Source: JBCBJZ01 sp038522635 (GTDB lineage Bacteria > Pseudomonadota > Alphaproteobacteria > Rhizobiales > Hyphomicrobiaceae). From it: DNA of 32,109 nucleotides. Each line of letters starts with the position of its first letter. The first letter of the stretch is position 1. Both the position numbers and the translations under genes were made by a program. The notes under the pieces are model-generated. The model saw nothing but the letters and a program-made list of their open reading frames with translations, was not told where the DNA came from and made no database searches. Below are positions 1 through 7,703 of the stretch, in pieces. The stretch lies in NCBI GenBank assembly GCA_038522635.1, contig JBCBJZ010000022.1, positions 1-32,109 of the forward strand, given 5' to 3'.

Positions 1-189
1 GAGCTGGCCGACTTCATCGGGCTCGACACCTGCTTGTCGGTGATGCAGGTGCTTTACGAAGGTCTCGCCGATCCGAAGTATCGGCCGTGCCCGCTGCTCG
101 TGAAATACGTTGAAGCTGGATGGCTTGGCCGCAAGGCGCAGCGCGGCTTTTACGACTACCGTGGCGAAGCGCCCGTTCCCACGCGCTGA
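1..189 (+). CDS. 3-hydroxybutyryl-CoA dehydrogenase, C-terminal fragment
   Basis: Partial gene cut by the left edge; frame 1 is open from base 1 to the TGA at 187-189, leaving 62 residues. The peptide holds the typical C-terminal helical domain end of 3-hydroxyacyl/3-hydroxybutyryl-CoA dehydrogenases: IGLDTCLSVMQVLYEG, then KYVEAGWLGRK and the terminal GRKAQRGFYDY. The enzyme oxidises (S)-3-hydroxybutyryl-CoA to acetoacetyl-CoA with NAD(P)+ in the cytoplasm, in beta-oxidation or butanoyl-CoA/PHB metabolism. The NAD-binding Rossmann domain and catalytic His-Glu pair lie outside the window, so substrate length cannot be judged. It is convergent with the histidine kinase gene. Confidence 0.88.
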   Translation, partial: ELADFIGLDTCLSVMQVLYEGLADPKYRPCPLLVKYVEAGWLGRKAQRGFYDYRGEAPVPTR

Positions 190-206
190 CGCGACGGGCA
201 CAAAAG

Positions 207-224
207 TTCTGCTTCAACGCAGAA
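207..224 (-). terminator. Possible intrinsic terminator of the histidine kinase gene
   Basis: On the minus strand a six-base-pair stem (TTCTGC/GCAGAA, six-base loop) is followed by CTTTTG, about 55 bases after the kinase stop. It sits between two convergent genes. A second small GC hairpin lies at 226-243. The stem is short and the T run is only four, so this is tentative. Confidence 0.35.
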
Positions 225-278
225 GGCGCCTTCCCCCAGGCGCGTCCACCGGTCGTAACGCCCAACCGAACCCGAAAA

Positions 279-1772
279 TCAGACGCCAGCGCGGTCGCGG
301 TCCGGCAAGGTGATCACGAACGACGCGCCTACTTCGGTATCGCGCAACGTGATCGATCCGCCATGCGCCGCCACCAACTCATGCGCAATCGCCAAGCCAA
401 GCCCGCTGCCGCCTTTGCGCATCGACCCCTGAAACGGTTGGAACAGATGCGCTTTTGCCCGTTGCGGAATGCCCGGACCGTTATCGCTGATCATCATCAC
501 GGTCGCCGCGCCATCACGCCACCCCTGCACCTCGATCGCCGCATCAGGCGTCTGCTCCAGCGCTTGCTTGGCGTTACGGCAAAGGTTCGAGACCACGCGA
601 AACAGTTGATCGCGGTCACCGTCGATCAACAGATCATCGGAAGCGCTCACGATGAAGCGCACGCTCGCGTCCTCACTGGCGAGCCCCAGGCCATCAGCGA
701 CTTCATGGGCAAGATCGTTCAGCGCAAACAGATTGCGGGCGGGCGGCGCTTCCTTCACGCGGCCAAACCTGAGTGTGTCGTTGCAAAACGAAATCGCGCG
801 ATCGAGCGAGGCGATCAGTTTGGGCGCGAACCGCTGCACGGTCGGATCAGGCAGCGTCCCGAAACGGTCGGAAATGAGCTGCGCGCTTGAGAGCATGTTG
901 CGTAGATCGTGGTTGATCTTGCTGACGGCGAGGCCGACGGCGGCAAGCCTGCTTTTCTCCTGCAACAATTGGCGCAGCTCGGTCTGCATGTTCGCCAATT
1001 CGCGCTCCGCAACCCCGATCTCATCGTCGCGCGCGCTCGGCGTGATGATGCGGCCGGGTTGCTCGGGATCTTCAGAAAACGCGAGCATGTTCGAGGAGAT
1101 GCGTGTGATCGGACGCACCAGCAGGCGGTTCAGCGCGAAATAGACCAGCGCCGCGGTGATCACCGAGATCAGGATAGAGAGCAGCAAGATCTTGAGCGCG
1201 AACCCCGCCATCGCCTCGCACAGCGGCCCCTGCTCAACCACCACCTCGATGAACTGCCCCGGCCCGCCGGCAGGCTCGCCAAGCACCATGATCCCGCTCA
1301 TCGGGTCCGCCGTGAAACACCCCATCGCGTCCCACATCGACTTGAAGCGCATGAAGAGCCAGTCGAACGGCCCCGTCGAGCGCTCCCACTCGCGAAAATC
1401 AAACTTCGCGGTCACCGGCCCCGGCATCGATGCGCGCAGCACGAGCTGACGGTTCTGGTCCCGCTTGAGCGCCACCGAACGCACCCGCGCGGTTTGCAGC
1501 AGCTCCTTGCGCAACATCTGCGGGATCACGCCTTGCGAGCGGCCCTCCGCCGCGAGCGCGGCGAGCTGGGCCGCGCGCAGCCGGTCTTGCAACCAGTTGA
1601 CGCGGTAGTTGGCGACGGACGGGAAGAAGATCAGCACTTCCGCCAGCATGACGAACAGGATCGTCAGCAGCAGCAATTTGGCGGAGAGGCTCGAGACCCA
1701 AGCGCGGGTGGGCGAAGGGGCCGAAGTGCTTGTCGCGGGCATCACGATGCGGGGGGAAGGCTCGCCAGGCAC
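279..1772 (-). CDS. Membrane sensor histidine kinase (HAMP-HisKA-HATPase)
   Basis: 497-residue two-component sensor kinase. A membrane helix near residues 33-53, an extracytoplasmic sensor region of about 135 residues and a second helix near 192-214 are followed by a HAMP-like segment (LLVRPITRISSNMLAF). The dimerisation/phosphoacceptor helix carries KINHDLRNML, with the likely phosphorylated His at residue 288. The ATPase domain shows an N box (NLCRNAKQAL, about 396-405), G1 (DNGPGIP, 430-436) and G2 (GGSGLGL, 454-460). HDLRN rather than HELRT places it near the NtrB/DctB-like type; this is inference. The sensor region matches nothing I know. No response regulator gene is adjacent, so the partner is elsewhere. 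Starts at residues 1 and 11 are both possible. Confidence 0.87.
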   Translation of the reverse strand: MPGEPSPRIVMPATSTSAPSPTRAWVSSLSAKLLLLTILFVMLAEVLIFFPSVANYRVNWLQDRLRAAQLAALAAEGRSQGVIPQMLRKELLQTARVRSVALKRDQNRQLVLRASMPGPVTAKFDFREWERSTGPFDWLFMRFKSMWDAMGCFTADPMSGIMVLGEPAGGPGQFIEVVVEQGPLCEAMAGFALKILLLSILISVITAALVYFALNRLLVRPITRISSNMLAFSEDPEQPGRIITPSARDDEIGVAERELANMQTELRQLLQEKSRLAAVGLAVSKINHDLRNMLSSAQLISDRFGTLPDPTVQRFAPKLIASLDRAISFCNDTLRFGRVKEAPPARNLFALNDLAHEVADGLGLASEDASVRFIVSASDDLLIDGDRDQLFRVVSNLCRNAKQALEQTPDAAIEVQGWRDGAATVMMISDNGPGIPQRAKAHLFQPFQGSMRKGGSGLGLAIAHELVAAHGGSITLRDTEVGASFVITLPDRDRAGV

Positions 1773-1856
1773 TGAAAGTCCTCGAAGTCGTCGCTCTCAC
1801 GGGGCGCAAAACACGACACGCCCAGTTGCAAACGCAGCCCATCTGCATGCGGATCG

Positions 1857-1888
1857 CTCGGCCCGCGTCCGTTCGCGGATGGGCCGAG
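1857..1888. repeat. GC-rich stem-loop in the 311-base gap upstream of the kinase gene
   Basis: The gap 1773-2083 separates the kinase start from the stop of the upstream oxidoreductase gene on the same strand, and I see no gene in it. It holds an inverted repeat: CTCGGCCC (1857-1864) pairs with GGGCCGAG (1881-1888), and inside it TCCG/CGGA closes a TTCG loop (1872-1875). No T run follows on either strand, so it is not a standard terminator. It could be a leader structure of the kinase mRNA or a 3' end stabiliser. Confidence 0.5.
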
Positions 1889-2083
1889 CCCGCAGAGACC
1901 ATCAACCCGGCCCGCCCTGACAACCAACAGCGCACGCCGCCGCCAGTCACCACACCGCAGCATTGTAGCGCGATCGCGGCAACCAGTAGCGCTTACGCGA
2001 TCCGGCCGCGGGCCCGAAGCGCGACGGGCATCGGCCGGGCCGCGCGGGCCAGGGATCAAAGATCCACGATCAGCGCCCCGCCA

Positions 2084-3610
2084 TCAGCCGAACTTCGACA
2101 GGAAGCTCACTGCCTTGCGCACCATCGGGTTGCTGGCTGCTGACGCGTATATCCCCATGGCCGCACGCTTGTTGACCTCGGTCAGCGTTGGGTAGGGCGA
2201 AATCCACACCGTGAGGTCCTTCAGCTTCATCTTCTTGGCGATCGCCAGCGACCACATCTGGATCAGTTCGCCCGCGCTCTCACCGACGATGCTGGCCCCC
2301 AGAATGCGACCCTTCTTGTCCGTCACCACTTTCACAAAGCCGTCGGTCTTGCGCTCCGCCTGGGCCCGATCGTTCTCGTGGTAGGGCCAGCGGTAGACGT
2401 TGATGGTGCCGGCCTTCTTGCGCGCCTCATCCTCAGTCATGCCAACGTGGGCCAACTCGGGATCGGTGTAGGTCACCCACGGGATCGCGTTGGAGTTCGC
2501 CTTCGCCGGCATGCGGAACAGCGCTTTGCGCAGCACGATGCCAGCATGGTAGTTCGCCACGTGGGTGAACTGCAGGCCACCGATCACATCACCGATCGCG
2601 AACACCTTGCTGTTTGACGTGACCAGCCCTTCGTTCACCTGGATGCCGCGCTTGTCGTACTTGATGCCGGCCGCATCAAGGTTGAGGTCAGCGATGTTCG
2701 GCTTACGCCCCGTCGCCACCAGCAGATGCGTCCCCTCCACGCTGGTTTCCACACCGTTTTCGGAGATGTGCACGCGGATAGCGCCAGCCTGACCGTCGAT
2801 TTTCTCAACGCGGGCGCCCTCGCGAATTTCAAGACCTTCGGCGCGCAGCTTCTTCAGCACCACTTCGGCAAGTTCAGGATCGTCCTTGCCCATCGCCTTC
2901 ATGGCTTCAAGGACGGTCACCCGGCTGCCAAGCCGCATGTGCGCCTGGGCCATCTCCATGCCGATCGGCCCACCGCCGATGACGATCAGGTGGTCGAGTT
3001 TCTCTTGATTGTCGAACAGCGTCTCGTTGGTGAAATACGGCACACCATCAAGACCAGGAATGGGCGGCACCGCCGGCGATGAACCGGTGGCAACGATGAA
3101 GCGACGGGCTTTGATCTGCGTATCGCCGGCGACCACAGTCGAGCGGTCGACGAAGCGGCCGGGCGCCTGGATGACGTTGACGCCGAGGCCGGTGAAACGC
3201 TCCACCGAGTCATTCGGTTCGATCGCAGCGATCACCGCCTTCACGTGGTCATGGACGTTTTTGTAGTTGATCGACGGCGAGGTCGGCACGATGCCGAAGT
3301 CGGCGCTGGAGCGCATGATGTGCGCTTTCTTGGCCGCCGCCAGCAGCGCCTTTGAGGGCACACATCCGTAGTTGAGACAGTCGCCGCCCATCTTGTGCTT
3401 CTCGAGAAGCACCACGTTGACGCCCAGCTGCGAAGCTGCGGCCGCAACCGAAAGCCCGCCCGAACCTGCGCCGATCACGCAAAGATCGCAGTCGATCTTG
3501 TCGGTGGTCGATGGGCTGATGGTGTTGGTGTCCGTGCGTCCGCCAGCAGGGCTATCGTTGCCGCCAGTGCTGCGGGTCATCGTGTCGGCGGTGTTATCAA
3601 GCTGCGCCAT
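2084..3610 (-). CDS. FAD-dependent pyridine nucleotide-disulfide oxidoreductase (mercuric-reductase/Lpd-like)
   Basis: 508 residues. After a 40-residue polar leader comes the FAD-binding motif VIGAGSGGLSVAAAA, then the redox-active pair GGDCLNYGCVPSKAL with Cys78 and Cys83. Next are the NAD(P)-binding motif VIGGGPIGMEMAQ and the second FAD motif FAIGDV, then a C-terminal dimerisation domain. In dihydrolipoyl dehydrogenase and glutathione reductase the dimerisation domain carries HPTxxE. Here the site reads YPTLTE, with Tyr473 in place of the catalytic His, so a standard lipoamide role is unlikely. MerA also uses Tyr there, but the MerA C-terminal Cys pair is absent. The start overlaps the end of the TVP38 gene by 14 bases, which implies translational coupling. 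Met11 is an alternative start. Substrate unknown; a membrane-linked redox role is inferred from context. Confidence 0.85.
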   Translation of the reverse strand: MAQLDNTADTMTRSTGGNDSPAGGRTDTNTISPSTTDKIDCDLCVIGAGSGGLSVAAAASQLGVNVVLLEKHKMGGDCLNYGCVPSKALLAAAKKAHIMRSSADFGIVPTSPSINYKNVHDHVKAVIAAIEPNDSVERFTGLGVNVIQAPGRFVDRSTVVAGDTQIKARRFIVATGSSPAVPPIPGLDGVPYFTNETLFDNQEKLDHLIVIGGGPIGMEMAQAHMRLGSRVTVLEAMKAMGKDDPELAEVVLKKLRAEGLEIREGARVEKIDGQAGAIRVHISENGVETSVEGTHLLVATGRKPNIADLNLDAAGIKYDKRGIQVNEGLVTSNSKVFAIGDVIGGLQFTHVANYHAGIVLRKALFRMPAKANSNAIPWVTYTDPELAHVGMTEDEARKKAGTINVYRWPYHENDRAQAERKTDGFVKVVTDKKGRILGASIVGESAGELIQMWSLAIAKKMKLKDLTVWISPYPTLTEVNKRAAMGIYASAASNPMVRKAVSFLSKFG

Positions 3611-4391
3611 TGCGGGCTCTCCATTTTTTCAAAACGACGGGGATCAGCGCGACGACGCCGATGGCAGCGAAGGCAAAGATGATCTCCTTGCTCACAAGCG
3701 CGCTCGTATCGATCGAGTAGGTGCAATTCGCCTCACCCTTTTGGGCAACGCAGGCGGCGTGGTCGGCGTTGGTCTTTTCGATCACCGTACCAAGCTGCGA
3801 CGCGGCAAACGAAAACGCCGTCGATCCGGGAATGATGCCAAGCAGCGTACCGAAGAAGAACGTGCGCAGTTTCACGCCCAACAGCGCCGGGGCGATGTTG
3901 ACGATGAAGAACGGGAACGCGGGCACCAGACGCAGGAACAGGAGATAGCTGAAGGCATCTTCCTGGAAGCCTGCACGCAGCTTGGCGACGGCCGGGCCGG
4001 CCTTTGCGGCAAGCGAATCCCCCACCGACGATTTCGCGATCAGGAAGATGAGGCTTGCGCCCAGCGTCGCCGCCAGGATCGTCACCGGCGCGCCGATCTG
4101 CCAGCCAAACAGCAGCCCGCCGGCCAGCGTCAGCGCCAGCGCGCCAGGCAGTGAAAGCGCGGTCACCGCAATGTAGATGCCCGCGTAGATCAAAAGCGAC
4201 AGCACCAGGTTGTTGGAAATGAAGGCGGTGAGGGCGTCGTAGTTGCGGCCGATCACCTCCAGGGAGAGGTACTTGTGCAGCCCTGTGGCGAACACCGCCA
4301 CCATGAGCGCCCCGACGACGATCAGCGGTAGAAAGCGCATGATCATGCTGGTCCCTCCGGGTGGTTTGCTGACGTGTTCCTGCTGGCTCAT
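3597..4391 (-). CDS. TVP38/TMEM64 (VTT/DedA-like) family membrane protein
   Basis: 264 residues with about five or six hydrophobic segments (about 19-37, 63-85, 88-118, 148-170, 176-198, 237-255). The family core is visible: GALALTLAGGLLFG, then LRLVPAFPFFIVN and a Gly/Pro-rich LLGIIPGSTAF. Members of this superfamily are thought to act as lipid scramblases or transporters; the substrate here is unknown. A polar loop at about 201-234 has two cysteines (214 and 223) and probably faces the periplasm. The start has a GAGGGGAG-type ribosome site upstream. It is read before the oxidoreductase and overlaps it by 14 bases. In other bacteria TVP38 proteins are often next to or fused with mercuric-reductase-like flavoproteins (recalled, not checked), which supports a joint function. 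Confidence 0.87.
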   Translation of the reverse strand: MSQQEHVSKPPGGTSMIMRFLPLIVVGALMVAVFATGLHKYLSLEVIGRNYDALTAFISNNLVLSLLIYAGIYIAVTALSLPGALALTLAGGLLFGWQIGAPVTILAATLGASLIFLIAKSSVGDSLAAKAGPAVAKLRAGFQEDAFSYLLFLRLVPAFPFFIVNIAPALLGVKLRTFFFGTLLGIIPGSTAFSFAASQLGTVIEKTNADHAACVAQKGEANCTYSIDTSALVSKEIIFAFAAIGVVALIPVVLKKWRARNGAA

Positions 4392-4576
4392 GGTCTTGGT
4401 CTCCCCTCAACGGGCGCGGCGACGCCGCGAACGCGCTTGTGATGGTGGCGGATGGTGCGGTTGGGTTGGGTATGCGGTGGGATCATGGGGTCGCTGAGCG
4501 TGTTGCCGCTCCTGCGCTCAGGCCCAGGCTGGGCTAGGGTCAGGGACAAACAACACGCCTCGCGAAGTGACGGGCG

Positions 4577-5443
4577 TTAGGACGCGCCGTCTTTCTTGTC
4601 GTTGAGGCTCCAGTCGTACTCGTAGTCGTAGATGTCCGACTTGCCTTTGAGCTTCGCTTTCAGGTCAGGCTTGGCATACTTGCGGGCATGGTTGAGAACA
4701 CCGGCTTCGCTGCCGCCGAAGTCGACCTGGAACCATTTGTAGATGCTGGAAGCAACCACGCGGCCGTTCTTGACCGCGATACCCCGTGGCGAGTTCACAT
4801 AGGCTGCAGCGCCGTTATCGAGTTGCGCGTTGAGCTTGGCGCCGGTGAACGCGTCTTTGGCGAGGTTCGGGCAGCCGACGGATGCGCAGTTGACGGCGTA
4901 GTGCACGCGCGGGTCTTTGAAGATCTTGCGCATGATGCCGTGCTCGATATCATCAAGGCTGAGCTTCACGCCGTTCACCTTCATGATCTTCGCCTTCCAC
5001 GGTCCGCCCGTGAACGTGGCGAACAGGCTCCCTCCCAACGAGACGTTCTTGATCGATTTGACCGGGTATTTTTCCAGCACAACGTCGATGGTCTTCGCGT
5101 TGTAGAGATTGGCCCAGAACGCGAACTGTTGGTTTTTGGTCAGCGTGGTGACGTCAATCTTTTCCAGGCTCTGGATGTAGGCCTTCAGCGCCTTGTGGCC
5201 GCCCGCCTTCCAAGCTTTGTAATCGACGTCGTTAAGGCCATCGCGGCCATCGCTGATATAGGTCTTAAGCAACTTGTCCCAGGCACTGTGATCGACGCTC
5301 TCATTGGGCGTTTGCGAGGCTTTCGAGAACAGTTTCACGAGGTCGGCGGCTTGGGCCGGCACGCTGGTGGCAACGGCAGAAAGGCTGAGGGTTGCGGCCA
5401 GGGCAAAGCCCGATGCGGCCAGCTTGAGCGAACGGACGGACAT
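4577..5443 (-). CDS. Exported DUF547-domain protein
   Basis: 288 residues. A clear signal peptide (basic start, hydrophobic 8-28, cleavage after AQA near residue 33) sends it to the periplasm. The mature protein has the DUF547 signatures: NQQFAFWANLYNAKTI (about 104-119), DDIEHGIMR (164-172), and HYAVNCASVGCPNL with conserved Cys186 and Cys191. DUF547 has no assigned activity. The conserved His, Glu and Cys residues suggest metal or thiol chemistry; that is inference. It lies upstream of the TVP38 and oxidoreductase genes on the same strand with a 185-base gap, so one transcript is possible. A GC stem (GCCCA-GGC-TGGGC, 4522-4534) lies in that gap. Confidence 0.88.
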   Translation of the reverse strand: MSVRSLKLAASGFALAATLSLSAVATSVPAQAADLVKLFSKASQTPNESVDHSAWDKLLKTYISDGRDGLNDVDYKAWKAGGHKALKAYIQSLEKIDVTTLTKNQQFAFWANLYNAKTIDVVLEKYPVKSIKNVSLGGSLFATFTGGPWKAKIMKVNGVKLSLDDIEHGIMRKIFKDPRVHYAVNCASVGCPNLAKDAFTGAKLNAQLDNGAAAYVNSPRGIAVKNGRVVASSIYKWFQVDFGGSEAGVLNHARKYAKPDLKAKLKGKSDIYDYEYDWSLNDKKDGAS

Positions 5444-5530
5444 GCAAAGTCTCCCTTAGGTTTGATCGGCGCCACCCGCGTAACGGGACCAGCGCCCTTA
5501 AGGACATGGTGTCACAAAACCGGGGCCAGG

Positions 5531-5558
5531 TTGGTGATCAGTGATTGGTGATCAGTGG
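5531..5558. repeat. Two tandem 14-base repeats
   Basis: TTGGTGATCAGTGA (5531-5544) is followed directly by TTGGTGATCAGTGG (5545-5558), 13 of 14 bases the same. Each copy contains the palindrome TGATCA. They lie in the 293-base divergent gap between the DUF547 gene and the AidB-like gene. They could be a dimeric regulator site or slippage; nothing here decides. Confidence 0.6.
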
Positions 5559-5736
5559 TCGATGATCGATGGCGCCACAGCGGGCGCCGCTGCATGCACC
5601 TGACCTAGGGCATCTTGTCCTGGTGTGTAATGATGTCTCAAGAAGTCGTGACATGGCAGCCTTAGAACGTGAAGTTTGGCGGCGTGAAGCGCTTCTGGCG
5701 GGTTGCAGGAGCTACCGCGGACGAGAAGGTCGGACG

Positions 5737-7626
5737 ATGGACACACGCAGCAAATCGAACCCGTTGGCCGATGACGCGCAACCGCAAGCGCTTGATGAGC
5801 CGCACGAACGTGCCAACGACCAGCAGGCAGCGCGCCGCTTAGCGCGCCCGACGGGTCTGAGCTCACAGGGCGCGGCCGCCGTGCCCGACGCCCATGGGCT
5901 GAACCTGTGGCGCAGCGATCCGGCCTTCGTGCGCCTGCTGCAGCTGTATCTGCCGCCCAAGACGATGGCGCTGATCGAGCCTCATCTCGATGAGCTTGGG
6001 CGTCGCGCTGGCGGGGAGCTGAACGATCTGGCGATGGAGGCGGATCGTCATCCTCCGACCTTGAACCACCGCACGCGGCGCGGCGAAGACCGCCAGACGA
6101 TCGCCTATCACCCCGCATATCGCGCGATGGAGCAACTCGCATTTGGCCGCTTCGGACTGGCGGCCATGAGCCACCGTGCCGGCGTGTTCGATGCGCAAGC
6201 CCCGTTACCGCCGCTTGCCAAATACGCCTTTACCTATCTGTTCGCCCAGGCCGAGTTCGGGCTGCTTTGTCCCGTCAACATGACCGACAGCCTGACACGA
6301 ACGATCACGCGCTTTGCCGATCCCGCGCTCGTCGCCCGCTACCGCGACGGCCTCACGAGCCAGGACCTGGATGAGAACCTGCAAGGCGCGATGTTCATGA
6401 CCGAGCAAGGTGCCGGCAGTGACATCGCCGCGACCACCGTCATCGCACGCGCGCTCGATGAGGGCGACCCGCATGGCAGCCCGATTGGCGATGCGCGCGC
6501 CTATGCGCTACACGGCGAGAAGTGGTTTTGCTCCAACGCCGATGCGGACCTGGCGCTTGTGCTCGCGCGCCTTGAGGGGGGACCGCCCGGTCTCAAAGGT
6601 GTGGCGCTGTTCCTGCTGCCGCGCGTGCTGCCGGATGGGACCCGAAACCGCTACCGGATCGTCAGGCTCAAGGACAAGCTCGGCACGCGCTCCATGGCGA
6701 GCGGTGAAATCACGCTTGAGGGCGCGACCGCGTGGCTGGTGGGCGCGCCGGATGCAGGCTTCAAGCAAATGGCGGACATGGTCAACGCATCGCGCCTTTC
6801 AAACGGCGTACGCGCCGCCGGCATGATGCGCCGTTGCGTGTTCGAAGCGCTGCACGTCGCGCACCACCGCGAGGCTTTCGGACGGGCGTTGATCACGATG
6901 CCGCTGATGCAGCGTCAGCTTGCGAAGATGTTGATGCGCTGTGAGCAGGCGCGCGCGATGGTCTTGGCGACAGCCGACATCTTCGCGCGGGCGGATGGCG
7001 GCCCTCATGACACGGACGACGGAAAGGGCGATGGCGCAAGCGCTGGCTTGAACGGCGATGTGGAAGCGGCTGCCAAGTGTCTGCGCATCCTGACGCCCCT
7101 AGTGAAGTTCCGCGCCTGCCGCGATGCGCGCCACGTCAGCGGCGATGCGATGGAGGTGCGGGGCGGCTGTGGCTACATCGAAGAATGGCCGGAACCCAAG
7201 CTGTTGCGCGACACACACTTGGGCAGCATCTGGGAGGGCACGAGCAACATCGTGGCCCTCGATGTGCTGCGCGCCATCAAGCGTGAGCACGCGCTCGACC
7301 CTCTGCTTGCGCACTTACGTGCACGCCAGGCCGAAGCGCCTCTGCCGCATTACGCCGAGATCGAACCGCGGGTGGTCAGCATGCTGACGGCGGCCCAGAA
7401 CAACGAGGCGCTCGCGAGGTCGGCCGCAAGCGCGCTCTACCACCTGGCCTCGGCCACCTTCCTTGCGTGGGAGGGCCAGCGCTTAGGCGACCCCGATCGT
7501 GCGCAGCTGGCCGCGATGGTGGTTGAGCACCGCTTGATGCCGCGCGATCCTCTCAGCCACGACAACCACGATCCAACGGCTGGTCTTGAACCGCTGTTGC
7601 GCCGCGCGGTGGCATTTGTCCGGTGA
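5737..7626 (+). CDS. AidB-type acyl-CoA dehydrogenase family protein
   Basis: 629 residues from the ATG at 5737, which has AGAAGG a few bases upstream. The frame stays open to 5569, but the extra residues do not look conserved. The AidB-like N-terminal domain is recognisable: RHPPTLNHRTRRG followed by AYHPAYRAM, where AidB proteins have a similar HPPELKT...FHPA stretch. Then come the acyl-CoA dehydrogenase middle domain (MTEQGAGSDIAATT) and the C-terminal four-helix domain with GGCGYIEEWP and SIWEGTSNI. Glu500 in WEGT is the position of the catalytic base. AidB binds FAD and DNA and protects against alkylation in E. coli; whether this homologue does so, or acts as an isovaleryl-CoA-like dehydrogenase, is unknown. 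A polar insert (about 422-450) is unusual. No ada/alkB neighbour is present. Confidence 0.85.
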   Translation: MDTRSKSNPLADDAQPQALDEPHERANDQQAARRLARPTGLSSQGAAAVPDAHGLNLWRSDPAFVRLLQLYLPPKTMALIEPHLDELGRRAGGELNDLAMEADRHPPTLNHRTRRGEDRQTIAYHPAYRAMEQLAFGRFGLAAMSHRAGVFDAQAPLPPLAKYAFTYLFAQAEFGLLCPVNMTDSLTRTITRFADPALVARYRDGLTSQDLDENLQGAMFMTEQGAGSDIAATTVIARALDEGDPHGSPIGDARAYALHGEKWFCSNADADLALVLARLEGGPPGLKGVALFLLPRVLPDGTRNRYRIVRLKDKLGTRSMASGEITLEGATAWLVGAPDAGFKQMADMVNASRLSNGVRAAGMMRRCVFEALHVAHHREAFGRALITMPLMQRQLAKMLMRCEQARAMVLATADIFARADGGPHDTDDGKGDGASAGLNGDVEAAAKCLRILTPLVKFRACRDARHVSGDAMEVRGGCGYIEEWPEPKLLRDTHLGSIWEGTSNIVALDVLRAIKREHALDPLLAHLRARQAEAPLPHYAEIEPRVVSMLTAAQNNEALARSAASALYHLASATFLAWEGQRLGDPDRAQLAAMVVEHRLMPRDPLSHDNHDPTAGLEPLLRRAVAFVR

Positions 7627-7639
7627 ACAGTAAGCGCCC

Positions 7640-7664
7640 GGTCACCAGTGGGCGCCCGGTGACC
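7640..7664. terminator. Inverted repeat between convergent genes
   Basis: GGTCACC (7640-7646) and GGTGACC (7658-7664) form a seven-base-pair stem with an 11-base loop, in the 77-base gap between the stops of the AidB-like and imelysin-like genes. GCGCCCGGT precedes or overlaps both arms as a direct repeat. No T run follows, so it may be a shared 3' end structure rather than a true intrinsic terminator. Confidence 0.3.
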
Positions 7665-7703
7665 AGGGGCGCCTCGTGACCGGCAAACGCCTTGGCGCGA
7701 GAC

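Noticed and set aside
909..1775. 288-residue plus-strand frame over the histidine kinase
   Set aside because: Arg/His/Gln-rich antisense shadow of a kinase with all its catalytic motifs.
3372..4154. 260-residue plus-strand frame over the oxidoreductase and TVP38 genes
   Set aside because: Shadow frame: low-complexity, very basic C-terminal part, crosses two well-supported minus-strand genes.
4688..5551. 287-residue plus-strand frame over the DUF547 gene
   Set aside because: Antisense shadow; the minus strand has a signal peptide and conserved DUF547 motifs.
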